A DNA stretch of 64,000 nucleotides from Paraphysoderma sedebokerense (taxonomy: Eukaryota > Blastocladiomycota > Physodermatomycetes > Physodermatales > Physodermataceae): contig JAHLJZ010000017.1 of assembly GCA_025602915.1 (NCBI GenBank), positions 62,001 to 126,000 of the forward strand. The letters are read 5' to 3'. Under the pieces are notes generated by a model. It was not told where the DNA came from and searched no databases. It was given only the letters and a program-made list of their open reading frames with translations. Numbering within the stretch: position 1 is the stretch's first letter; each line of letters begins with the position of its first letter. The translations under genes were made by a program, and so were the position numbers. Below are positions 34,282 to 44,981 of the stretch, piece after piece.

Positions 34282-36338
34282 TTAGAAATACGCCATGTCC
34301 CCTTCGATGCGTAAGGAATTTATTGCTTCGTCAACTTGAACATTACCTCTACCACGTCCGGAAATCCCTTGATCAAAAGTTTTGGCCAAGTTGTTTTCGT
34401 TTGACGGTTGATACCGAGGAACATTATGGGGGTTATATGAGTTTGATGCTAATGCCTGGAGAGGGGTAGATATAGCATTTGTCAATGGTCTCGCACGGCC
34501 TGGGACGTTTGAGATATTTGGATTGGGACGAGGTATCTGTGGACGATTAAGACCTGCCGGAAGCCCACGGTTCGGATTAGGATTTGACTGACCATTAGGG
34601 ACATCGTTATTAGGACCTGGAACGGGACGCTGAACGGGATTGGCTGGACTACCGGGACCAGCGCGGCCTGCGGTTGGCGGACGATTCGGGAAATTGGGAT
34701 TTGGGACAGAAGCTTTGGGAGGATTTTGAATCGGTCGATTAGGGATTGCAGGATTGGGCGAAGGAATAATTTGGCCAGTATTATTTGACCGGCGAGTAGG
34801 CACATTAGGATTATTGACAGTTCGATTAGGGGTTTGTGGAAAATTCGGGTTATTCGGACGTCTGACGGGAGAACCAGTATTGTTTTTAGGGGGTTCTTTC
34901 TTTGGGATATCTGGCGATGGCTGCCTTTGGGGTTGACGTTGACTAGAGGGAGACCCTGGCCTTCGTAAACACGTTTGGCCATTAGGAATGTCCTGGTTAT
35001 TTGACACAGGTCTATCCGGGGTCTGTGGACGATTGGTAAAGGTAGAGATTGGTGAATTCGGTCGCCCTCCTGGTAACGACGGGACAATTGGAAACTGTCG
35101 CTCTGGGTTTTGCGGAGGATTCGGAACATGACCGCTTTCTGGAAGATTATTTTGAGGTGGAGGCTGCGACGAAGAACCTCCTCCTCCAGATGCCATCAAA
35201 CATCCTGCACCGAGGTTGTTTGAAATCTGCTCAATGCTACCGGACGAAAATTGTGTCGCTCCGTCGGACACAGTTGCCGCCATTATGGAATTCCGATCGA
35301 AGGAGTGAGTTGCACCAAAGTTGTGTCCGATCTAGAGTTGCGATTAGTATGAGGACAATTTAGTTGGTAACCGATATGATTGCCTTACCTCATGTGCGAC
35401 GGTTATTGCCAGGGACTGTCCGTTTTGTAGTCTGTTTCCGATCCTATCTGTAGTAATCCCGACGTTCGAATCTCGACATACCGTTCCGACCATTGCAATA
35501 CCTGCTGTGCTTCCCCAATTGGATTGTGATACAAACATATGAACGACACAAAAATCCCGGCTGTTGAACCCGAAGGATCCCCGACGGACATCTTCAACGA
35601 ACGATGCCAAAGATTGTGCTGATCCTTCACCGTAATTAACTCTGCCAACATCATTTATTTGTTTGACCTCCAGTTTTAATTGAAAAGTTCTCTCGTAGAT
35701 TCCTGATACAGTATTCATGGTTTGAAGCATGTAGTCTCGTGTCTTGGCTCCATGTTGTGCGGAAAACGAAGCATCAGCGACCACGGCAACTCTGCAGGTT
35801 TTCCCGACTGCCTGAGGGCGTTTTCCAACTGTCTGGCGGCGTCGTAGCCTGCGAAATAATGGAATTGAAGTCGCATTCGACACTGTACCATTACATCCGC
35901 AATGGGTGTTTTGGTGGTGTGAAAGCTGATCGTATATATGACGAGTTGCTGGACTTGTCCGTGTTTGTTCTCGACGCCATCCACGAAAAAAAACTTGTCT
36001 TTTCCATTCTCAGGTACAGAAAAAATTCCTTCAATGTGTTGGCCTCCTACATGAAATCTAGCCGTCGATTCATTTTCAAATCCCATCACATGTCCCTTGA
36101 AGAACTTCGTGGATGAAGCGCCAGCATCGAATAACTCGTTGTGCGGGGAAAGATGGATATGGTACCCACCGTACGCTGTTGATATCGGAAGTTGAATAGT
36201 TTCATTGCGCCCGATAGATTGAATTCTAGGGAGAGACTCTAACGACACTATGTGGCCTCCTCTTGGTATAGAATCGTGTCTAACCAAGCAATGAGCGGGA
36301 ATTGAGATGAGAGCCAGTAGGAAAATGTGGATCATCAT
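34282..36338 (-). CDS. Secreted M12B-like metallopeptidase C, frame discontinuity in prodomain
   Basis: Exons (minus) are 36338-35389 and 35331-34282. Features match B: signal peptide (HIFLLALISIPAHC), prodomain, RRLRRRQ, CRVAVVADASF, HEIGHNFGATH and the Met-turn SIMAAT. The Pro/Asn-rich tail is the longest in the array, about 310 residues. Compared with B, exon 1 holds a 7-residue duplication beside the dibasic site (TVGKRPQAVGK). It is also two nucleotides longer in a short TA run near 35,935, which breaks the frame after LVIY. The rest of both frames remains open and conserved. It may be a young pseudogene, a strain variant or a sequencing error. DNA identity with B in exon 1 is very high. 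Confidence 0.8.
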
Positions 36339-36736
36339 TGTTGTGACATGTATAATAGGAGACTGACATCTTTATTTGCAGGGAAATTTGACAATTAAAA
36401 AGGCCACCACTTTCACAATTGGCTTCGGTATAGTTGTTTACCGAAAGGAGGCTTGTTTGCGGAGATATTTCTACTTAATTTTCATCAGGCTTTTCATCTA
36501 TCCTAAACTGACTACGCCAGGGAAACGCGAGCTTAATCTAGATTTGATTAGACTACGAGGCTTGGCTAATACTGGACTGGACAAACTGAAAAGCGTCCAT
36601 TTGAGTCATCTCTGTAGCCTAAATTTGTAACATCATACGGATGAATAATTTATAGAATGTGCAATTCATTATATTGAATCTATTGTACAATTCTATCAAT
36701 AATATCGCTATATACATGATACGGTACTTAATAAAT
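36339..36736. other. Spacer between metallopeptidases C and D
   Basis: About 400 nt holding the promoter of C and the 3' flank of D. No repeat or gene is seen. Confidence 0.4.
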
Positions 36737-38631
36737 CTAAGATTTGGCATACACCATGTCGTTTCCAAAATGATACACCACTTTCTCTGTCTTTTTTCGT
36801 CGAATACATACTTTCCTGTGCTGCATTGAGCCGTTATGTTCTTGAGGTGTTTTGTTTGATTTTATGGGGGGCGGGGATATTTTCGCAGGTGGAGGGGTAT
36901 AAATTGGCGACGATGGTGCAGGGGTTGGCGGACTCTGAGCTGCCTTCTCCGTACTATCTGATGTGGAGGTGGTGGTGTGGGTCGTTCTAAAGTGACTTCT
37001 ACTTGCTGATGGTGTCGGTGAAATATCTGGTGTGGCATTTGGTGCGCCCTGGGTCTGACCAATAGTCCTCGACGTTGAGTTTGTAGGACCTTGAGGACTT
37101 AAAGCAAGGGTGGACGGATCTTTCGACAATTTCTTTGAACTACCCTCTGGCTTTTTGGTAGAATTGTTTGGGGAGATGAATGTCGGTGGATTCAGCGTGT
37201 CATTTGTCGATTTTTTCTGCGGAGCTGGAGACTTTTCTAGTGTTGAATTTGGAGGAGGATTCGAAGGTGGATCGGGAACAGCTGCAGCCTTAAGACAGTT
37301 TGTTCTCTTACTGTTCATTACCAATTTCATTGCCCCTACGCTTTCTGGTGCAAACTCAGGAACGTTGGGATTTGTAAGATTTACAGAGTAAGATAATGAC
37401 ATTATTGTTCCCCCTCCGCCTTCGAAATGAGGAGCACCAAATCCGTGACCGATCTACAGACAGATATGTCAGCTGAGCTTCTAGTCATTGTAAAACTACA
37501 TAACAGAAAACATACCTCGTGCGCAACAGAAGTTATCATTGTAGACCTTAAAACAGGATTACCTCGGCCATTCAAAGAGGTCGTAAAACCGATTCTTGGG
37601 CTGCTGCAAATGCCGCCGGATGAGTCGTCGTCGGGAGTCGCTGTCTATCAATTGGAGAAAGGACGTCAGCAATTGAAAAGTCGCTTCCAATGAACAGATG
37701 TACTTACATATGCTGATCCCAGTTGTAGCCCAAAGTCACTCCTGAATGTAAACATATGCACCAAGCAGAAATCCCTTTCTTTAAACCCTAAGGCTTCTTT
37801 AGCAATGTCTGCTCTAAGGTCATCCAGATATGAATCATTCGAGTATTTAGGAAGATCAGCAGCCACATGAACATGCTTCACACGAAGTATTACGTTGAGA
37901 GACTTTTCATAAATCGCCGATACCTCGTTTAAGACTCCTATCATCACAGATTCTGAGCTGGACCCATGACGTTTGGCAAAATCCGAATCTGCTATCAAAG
38001 CCATTTCACAAACTCTGGTTGCATTAGGCTTAGCCTGCCGCTTGAATATGCGAAGTCTGGGGTCTATTTTTCGAGGTTTTGGGAAGTCAACACTAGACTG
38101 GTGATGGCATTCGTAAGGGTTCTCCGATTTCGCCGAACCGGAGTGGTAAACGATAGCATGTGTGATAGTTCCATCCTCATTTTGAATACCTTCTATATGG
38201 TAAGATCTCTCTCTCCCATTATGTTGAGAGGAACCAGGAAGAAGAAATGTTCCCTCGATATGTGATGAATACTGTTGCACCCTTGCGGTCGAGCGTCCTT
38301 CATAGCCCCTGACGTAGCCTGAAAGATATTGCGACGAAATCAAAGGTTCTGCGTTGTTCGAAGACTTCTGAGAGCGAGTGATGGTAAAATCAGGAGTGAA
38401 TAAATTTTCATTTGCTTTCAGCTCAAGACGAAATATTTTGTCGGCGGTTTCTATAGGTATCGAGAGAGAAGCTCTGTTGGTGTGGGGATGGATGAAGGAT
38501 GTCGTAGAAATGATATGGTAATCGTCCACAAAGAGATTCGGTATTTCGGATCTTCGTATTAACGCCCAAGACACTGCAAATTGATTTGCAATTAGTGCGA
38601 GCAAGGCAAGTCTTTTGATGAATCCTTGCAT
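36737..38631 (-). CDS. Secreted M12B-like metallopeptidase D (divergent)
   Basis: Exons (minus) are 38631-37708, 37644-37516 and 37453-36737, giving 589 residues. It has one more intron than A-C. The signal peptide is MQGFIKRLALLALIANQFAV, the maturation site FKRQ, and the catalytic domain begins CEMALIADSDFAKRHG. The zinc site is HEIGHGFGAPH and the Met-turn TIMSLS. The tail is Ser/Pro/Thr-rich (about 190 residues), with no resemblance to the A-C tails. An open frame extends upstream to 38868, but ATG 38631 begins the signal peptide and is preferred. It is the oldest member of the array by divergence. Confidence 0.87.
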
Positions 38632-38959
38632 GATAGACTTAAAGGCTGCATTCAAGCGAAAATGAATCAAATATATCTCGGAAGAGGACTCTGCTATGGT
38701 GGAAGATGAGTGGAATTCCTCCCTTTTGCGATGCTGTCTTTTACAGGTTCTCGTCATGCTGCGCTCAATTAAAAAAAAGAATGCCAATGTCGTGGCGGGC
38801 CGGGACAACAATATCGCCGTGCATATTCCGTTGCATTTAGAGGCGCGCGAGCCGCGTTTTAGCTCCATCAGAAATAGCTAATTCCATTATTACGTAAATT
38901 CCGTAGAGCCGTGGATCAGTGTGGTAGAAAGAGCATGTAATCCACAGTAGAGTTCAAAA
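38632..38959. other. Divergent promoter between metallopeptidase D and coiled-coil gene
   Basis: About 330 nt of shared upstream region. No clear TATA box or other motif was seen. Confidence 0.35.
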
Positions 38960-41120
38960 ATGGGGAGAGGAGTAACAATGATCAGTTCATATTACACATC
39001 CCGAATTCCAGTTTGAATGCAAGCTAACAATAATGCAAGCTAACAATCAGGGCGCCAATAATTTCGAACCTCTGACGGCATTTCACCCAGTTTATTAACC
39101 GTAACTTTATCTGTTATTCATCGAATTCATTTCAGAAACCTGAGAAGCATTATGTGCCTCATGTAAGTAGTGTTTACTTTTCCCATTTTATTGCTGGTTG
39201 GAAAAGGCTTGCTCACTTCTGTGGCCTGCACAAAAGCTGAAGTTAGCTGTGGCTTGTCTGCATCGACGAGACGGTCGTCGGTTGAAAACCTATGCTGTTT
39301 ATGACTATCTTCAGGAGGTAAAAATGCCCATCGATAAAGACGTCACCAAAAAGCAAGCGACGGGGAGGAGCGCTTCCACAAAACCACCTTGGAATACTTC
39401 AACCAGGACATCATCAGCATGCTGTTCCATTGAGCAGGCAGATGTCCCCTTTCTCAATCGCCGTCCTGTCTCAATTGATTCTGCCACCCGGTTATACCGA
39501 AGGTCGTCTAAAATTTCTGTAACGTCATCGAGTTCTGACAGTGATAGTGTCTGTGGATCCTCCAGAAAGTCAAGCAGTGGTTCAGTTTCCTCGGCTTCAG
39601 AGTGCGGCGATGAGAATGCTGTTCGAAAGAGGTCTAGCATTTCAGTGGCACCCGCTTCAGGAATTCGTATTCCCACTCGGTCGACAGTCAAAGAATTGCA
39701 AGAAAGAATTGATATCCTGCAAGACTCGTTGAATAAACTTCAAGGCGAAAAGTCTGACCTCGTCAGCTCCTACGAAGATCGTTTAACCAATCTCCAAACG
39801 GCATTAGACGACAAAGAACAGTCGAATGAGTCGCTAAAAAATGATTTAAACAAGGAAAGAAATATCAACAACTCTCTGAGGGAGGAGGTGCAGCGAAGGC
39901 AGAGTGAACTTGAAAGTTTCAGAGAGGAATTTGACTCCGAAAGATTGAATATACAGAGCAAGCACGAAGATGAATTGTTGGTCATGAAAAAGAATTACGA
40001 GGGTATGATGTCCAACTTGAAGAATCAGTATGACAACAATTTATCAGCCCTACAAGAGGAACGTGATACTGCAAAGAGGGAATTGAACCGCTTGGAGGTT
40101 GAGCTAGAGACGGAGCGAACGAACTTCCAGAATGAAACCATAAGGAAGCAAGTCCAGACCCAAATGTACGAAACCAAAATTCACAAGCTTGAATCGGAAC
40201 TAACTTGCAAGACGTCAAAGCTCAATACTCTTTCAACAGAATTACCATCGATACATGCCGAAAAACGAGCTTTATCTGACAAGGTAGTCGCCCTACAAAA
40301 GAAGTTATCGAATCAAATGACGACTGTAGACACTATGCAAAATGAAATATCGAATTTAAAAAATGATGTGACGTATTATGAAACGATTGTCTTTGCCTCA
40401 GAATCCCAACTTGCAGAGAAAGACGAGTTGGTTCAGTTTCAAAGCGCGGAGCTTTTAAAACGAGATGTTACGATAATAAGATTGGAAGAGCAATTAGAAG
40501 ATACCAGAGAGGAGCTTAATTCCTCTACCATGGATTTAAGAGACGAAATATCAAAGAGTCATCGCCGAATTGGAATACTGGAAGAACAGTTGACATGCAA
40601 GTCTGAGCTCTTAGAAGCAGTTCAAGAAGAATTGGATACCATGAAGCGAGACCTTCAAAACGAAGAAAAAACGCAAGCAAACTTTCGGTTCGATGATTTA
40701 AGGTCGCAGATTGATGAGAGAATGCATACTATTCAGTCATTGATGAAGGAACAAACTCAACACCTCAATCAGATCAGGGTCGCAAATGAAAAGCTGGCAG
40801 AAAAGGAACTGTTACTTAACATTTCCGAGAACAAGCTTCAAGATTTGGAGAACCAGATTCACCTCAAAGAAAGAGCTTTCTCGAAACTAGCGTTGTTGTT
40901 AAAGCAAGAGATACATTCATTAGCTCCTGACGTCTCATTTCATGAAAAGCCGATTTATGACGACGATCCCGATGTGAATACCTGTGCAGCCATGTCTATC
41001 TTCCTGGCGAAGTTAATTTCAGACAAAATGCAGCTTCTAGCAAAGATGACGAAGGAGTTAAGTTATTATAAGTCGAAGGAAGCCACACAGATTCAGCGTC
41101 CGTGGAGATTGATGCTATAG
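38960..41120 (+). CDS. Long coiled-coil protein with SxIP-like motif, function unknown
   Basis: The proposed exons are 38960-39010, 39136-39162 (27 nt) and 39207-41120, all in phase 0, giving 663 residues. If the first two are wrong, translation could start at ATG 39324. Residues after about 150 form a nearly continuous coiled coil to about 620 (STVKELQERIDILQDSLNKL onward). The head is Ser-rich. The short C-terminal block is ALLLKQEIHSLAP...AAMSIFLAKLISDKMQLLAKM. The N-terminal TSRIPKP has the SxIP pattern that binds EB1 at microtubule plus ends, and a second related string SGIRIPTR precedes the coil. I do not recognise a named family; a centrosomal or microtubule role is a guess. Confidence 0.65.
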
Positions 41121-41223
41121 AAAAACTGTATGATTTTAGTGCCTAATTAGTGATAGTTTTGAGATTAATTATTTGGTATAATAAATTTATTACAAGCATT
41201 GGTTGATGCAATTTAATCTAATA

Positions 41224-43044
41224 TCACGCTCCACCGTCATTCTTTTGCTTCGCCTTCTGTTTCTCGGCCCATTTTTGTTTCTTCACGTCAACACTGTCTC
41301 CTCGGGGGCGCTTCATTAACTCCGTGTACCTTCCCTTCCCTTTCTGACCAGCAGCTGCGGCCATGGTTGTCCAAACCGGAACTAGAGCATTATCCTCTAG
41401 ATTCCAAATGAGATGATGGGACGAGGAGTACCAGAAGCTTGAGTCAATATGCGGAGTTGTATATACATTTGATAAAGTTGTTATATCTTCAGTTACTTCG
41501 GACTGTAGTTTACCATTGGAATCGGTTTGTGAATTGACCTGCGGCAACGGATATTGTAAGACGTCTTTGATTAATTGATCCATAACCAATGACCTCGTCC
41601 TCGTATCGTGATAGAGGGTGATGAGGTGTTTCGTAAGATGCGAAATATTAGAATATGGATGAGGAAGGGGTTGTGGTTTCTGTTTCTTCCGGGGTTTATC
41701 CGCTAATTGATCGGCATTTTCAATTTCGGTTGTTGTTTCGACTGACGATGAATTAACTCCAGAGTTTGGTAACAGCTCCTTCTCCTCCAAGGGCTGATTA
41801 AGCTCTGAATCACCACAATTTTTCTTTTGTAAATGACTATCCCCATCCCAATACCGCCATTGAACGTCCTCCTCTTCAAATTCACAATTCCACAGCACCA
41901 GGCCTTTCTCACTGGCCATCTCGAATTGCGGTTTACTGTCACAGGTTTTGATGTCTAATAATTTATCGACTATATCAGGTGATTCAAGCCGCTGTCCAAC
42001 GTGCAAAAGTACTGCTACGATGCATCTTATTTGGTGCCATAGGAATGCTGTACCACGTATAGTTATGACGTGAAAAGATGAATACGATGTTGTGAGAAGT
42101 GAGTTGGGTGATGAATTAAAAGAGTATGCATGATATTGAGACGAATTTGGAAATACTTCTGAGACAGGCTCAATAGAGGCTTCGAAAATCGTTCGGTCAT
42201 ACGTGACAATATTTTTTGATGGATCGAGCTTACAGAAATTCCTGAAGTCATGAGTCCCGACTAGTTTCTTTAATGCCTCTCGAATCCGGTCTATGTCCAG
42301 ATTCAAAGAGGGAATAAAGTACTTGTACACCCGATGCTTACAAGAGAACCGGGCACTAAAGTCCGAATTTACTGGAGCCCAAGCTAACACGCGAATATCA
42401 TCCGGTAGTAGACGATTCAATATGGACAAATACGGTAATTCCGGTTTGCTGAGGGTACTCGTATCATTTGGGTTACGTGACGTCCGTACGTTCAACGCTA
42501 TTACATTACCAGCGGCCGAAACCCCCTTATCTGTCCTTCCGCATCGAGAATAATCGGCATGTTCTATGTCACCGATCAGATGTGATCTAGTGAGGGCAGA
42601 AAATAGGTGATACTCGATAGTATTCTTCGAACCTGCCTGTGATGCAAAGCCTTGATACGGAAAGCCGAAGTAAGAAATCTTGAAGGCAACCTTATGAGTC
42701 GCATGACTGCTGAAGTTGAATGCTCGAGCTTTCTTATTTGACTTTCGAGATTGCTCCGTACTAGACGACCGTTTCGGCACACTCGCGACAAATTGCTCAG
42801 TCGATGTTGTAGCAGGAATTACGGCTGTCTGTAAGTTATTTTCGAGAGTTTGGATTCTTTTGATCAAATCCTCACGACTCCATTCGCTGTAATCGGAACC
42901 AGGGCTTGCGCTCATTCTCGATGATTCGGTAGAGTAATATTTCCGTGGCAGCTGACTACCTCGAACTATTCCTAAGATTCGAAATGTGGTATAGCACCGA
43001 TGAAGACGAGTTTGTACCAAACCAAGAGAAACAATCGAATACAT
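41224..43044 (-). CDS. PUS3: PUS3/DEG1 tRNA pseudouridine(38/39) synthase
   Basis: Makes pseudouridine at tRNA positions 38 and 39 in the anticodon stem-loop. It is an intronless 606-residue TruA-family enzyme. The core begins VAFKISYFGFPYQGFASQ. YSRCGRTDKGVSAAGNV holds the catalytic Asp. RVYKYFIP, GTHDFRNFCKLD and FLWHQIRCIVAVLLHVGQ complete the fold. Residues 1-44 are Arg-rich with no acidic residue until YYSTESSR, which resembles a mitochondrial presequence. A second ATG at 42915 (MSASPGSDYSEW) would give a cytosolic form with the usual Pus3 N-terminal coiled coil. The C-terminal 200 residues are a fungal-type extension with basic end. Confidence 0.92.
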   Translation of the reverse strand: MYSIVSLGLVQTRLHRCYTTFRILGIVRGSQLPRKYYSTESSRMSASPGSDYSEWSREDLIKRIQTLENNLQTAVIPATTSTEQFVASVPKRSSSTEQSRKSNKKARAFNFSSHATHKVAFKISYFGFPYQGFASQAGSKNTIEYHLFSALTRSHLIGDIEHADYSRCGRTDKGVSAAGNVIALNVRTSRNPNDTSTLSKPELPYLSILNRLLPDDIRVLAWAPVNSDFSARFSCKHRVYKYFIPSLNLDIDRIREALKKLVGTHDFRNFCKLDPSKNIVTYDRTIFEASIEPVSEVFPNSSQYHAYSFNSSPNSLLTTSYSSFHVITIRGTAFLWHQIRCIVAVLLHVGQRLESPDIVDKLLDIKTCDSKPQFEMASEKGLVLWNCEFEEEDVQWRYWDGDSHLQKKNCGDSELNQPLEEKELLPNSGVNSSSVETTTEIENADQLADKPRKKQKPQPLPHPYSNISHLTKHLITLYHDTRTRSLVMDQLIKDVLQYPLPQVNSQTDSNGKLQSEVTEDITTLSNVYTTPHIDSSFWYSSSHHLIWNLEDNALVPVWTTMAAAAGQKGKGRYTELMKRPRGDSVDVKKQKWAEKQKAKQKNDGGA

Positions 43045-43703
43045 AATTCCGATGTCCGAACTCGCAAACTTTGAACCGAGATTACTTTATCACGTGGCAG
43101 TTGCTCCGGTGATGGGGCTGATTGTCAGACACCTGTTATTAAGGCAGTGTCGAGTTTTGGTTAGAAATGATAGTGCAATGGAACTTGTATTACTCTATTA
43201 GATTTGAGGTTTAATGCAGTTTTGCCGTCAGTCATAATTATCGAACAGACATTGGCTTACATGATGGTGCTCTCCGAATTTAGCTTGCAGCTCCAGAATA
43301 AACTATCTCGTCATTCATACTTCTGTTGAATTTTCCCCCAGATCTCGCCTTTATGGCAGCAGTATAATCGAATGTGATCGATGCCGGCTATGATGAAAAT
43401 ATAATGGTATTATAAGTGCCTGCTGAGTCTTATTGACAATTGTCTCGTCATCTCGTGGCAAGAGGCCTTCTTGGGGCTTTGCAGATTCAGATCGGGCCTT
43501 CCCTCAATACAACCTTCTCCACTATTCTTTTCTTCCAACTTCTACACTTACTCGAAAGTTCGTATCACAAACACAACAAATAATTAAATTGTAGGTATTT
43601 GGAGCTGTCAGAGGAATAAAGTCGTTCTGCGCTCGTCTCTCTCGTATCGTAAACAACTCTCCATCTCACCAGGTTACCCTTTCGTTGGTTTTTTCAGATA
43701 AAA
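43045..43703. other. PUS3/ferritin divergent promoter and ferritin 5' leader
   Basis: Non-coding. A splice-acceptor-like TTTTTTCAG at about 43690 just before the ferritin ATG suggests a leader intron, perhaps beginning at a GT around 43594 or 43674. I looked for an iron-responsive element (CAGTGN loop with bulged C) and did not find one. Confidence 0.4.
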
Positions 43704-44707
43704 ATGGCAACTGGCTTCGCTCGTCAAAATTTCAACACTGCCGTCGAAGAAGGCATAAATCAACAAATCAACATGGAAATGGTTTGTGGTCTTGTCAACT
43801 ATCGTCATGTCCCTTTGTGACTTTTTTCGGATGGGGCTTAATGTTGTATCGCTCAGCTATTTTCGCTAGAGCATTTCCTGCAACATAGTTGAATCCCTAA
43901 GATTTTACTTTATCCTAAACTCAAACTCACTCTGTATACTTGGTTGTCCCGCCACTTCATTTTAAACTGAAATAGAAAGCGTCCCAAATCTACCTTTCTC
44001 TTTCCGCTTACTTCTCAAGAGACAGAATTGCCCTTCCCGGCCTCGCTAAATTTTTCATGAAATCTAGTGACGAGGTTTGTTTTTTAAGATTTTTTTTCGG
44101 TGGGGGAATTGTTGTATTCGCTGTCATGCGTCGGTTGATAGAAATGAGTTAGTAAAGAGTTCACTTCTATCGTCCGAGGTTCTCAGCGTCGGTGGTGTGA
44201 AGGAGTAAAACCATGATACTCACTTAAGAATGCCCAAGCTCACTTTTCTTATTCTCTTTCGTTTCTTATCGAAATTTCTCAAATTTTAGGAAAGAGAACA
44301 TGCCAAGAAATTGATGGATTACGTAAACAAACGTGGGGGTAAAGTAGTTCTTCAAAGTATCGCTGCTCCCGATGTTGAATGGCAAAGTGCCAAGAATGCA
44401 ATGGGTAAGCTCAAGATTTCCGTAATAGTCCTTCTCCCCTAGACTACTATTATCTCACTCATGAACATTATTCTTAGAATTCACCCTTGCACTCGAAAAA
44501 GAAGTCAACAAAGCTCTTCTCAACCTTCACAACTTGAGCGATCAACATAGCGATGTCCACTTTTGCGATTTCCTTGAAGGCGAATTCTTGAACGAACAGG
44601 TCGAAGCTCTCAAAATGATCGCTGACTTGTTGACTCAACTGGACAGAGTCGGCGGTGATGGTTTGGGATTGTATCTTTGGGATAAGGAATTGGAAAAGAT
44701 GGAATAA
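43704..44707 (+). CDS. Ferritin heavy chain
   Basis: Iron-storage ferroxidase that oxidises Fe(II) and stores it in a 24-subunit shell. Exons are 43704-43781, 43976-44074, 44290-44404 and 44478-44707, giving 173 residues. All ferroxidase ligands are present: Glu in NMEMKAS, Tyr in QIYLS, Glu and His in EEREHAKKLM, Glu in ALEKEVN, and Gln in LNEQVEAL. The C-terminus GLGLYLWDKELEKME matches the family. There is no signal peptide, so it is predicted cytosolic. Ferritin is missing from Dikarya but occurs in early-diverging fungi, consistent with the rest of the window. Confidence 0.95.
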
Positions 44708-44981
44708 TCCGAATTTTATGTATTTTTATGAATTATCGAATTGTTATAGCTTCAGTTCACGACTGGAACGCTTGGCATCTCTTCTGTAATGTTATTTAGA
44801 ATAATACTTCACATGATGAATTCGTCCTTGTTCATTTCTGTGCGTAGTCGGCTGACCACCGGCATACACTAAACTTCAAGATAACTTTAATTTATTAGAT
44901 CGAGGACTTAAGAGCAAAGAATAGCGAGTCAGAGGATTAAATATGGAACTACATTCGCAGATTTAGCATTCTACAGCAAGA

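Noticed and set aside
34482-35129. Long alternative-frame open frames over the metallopeptidase tails (also 31595-31972 and 29046-29447)
   Set aside because: They are shadows of repetitive Pro/Asn-rich coding sequence and have no start, domain or conservation of their own.
43400-43703. Iron-responsive element before ferritin
   Set aside because: No CAGTGN loop with a suitable stem and bulged C was found on reading the region.
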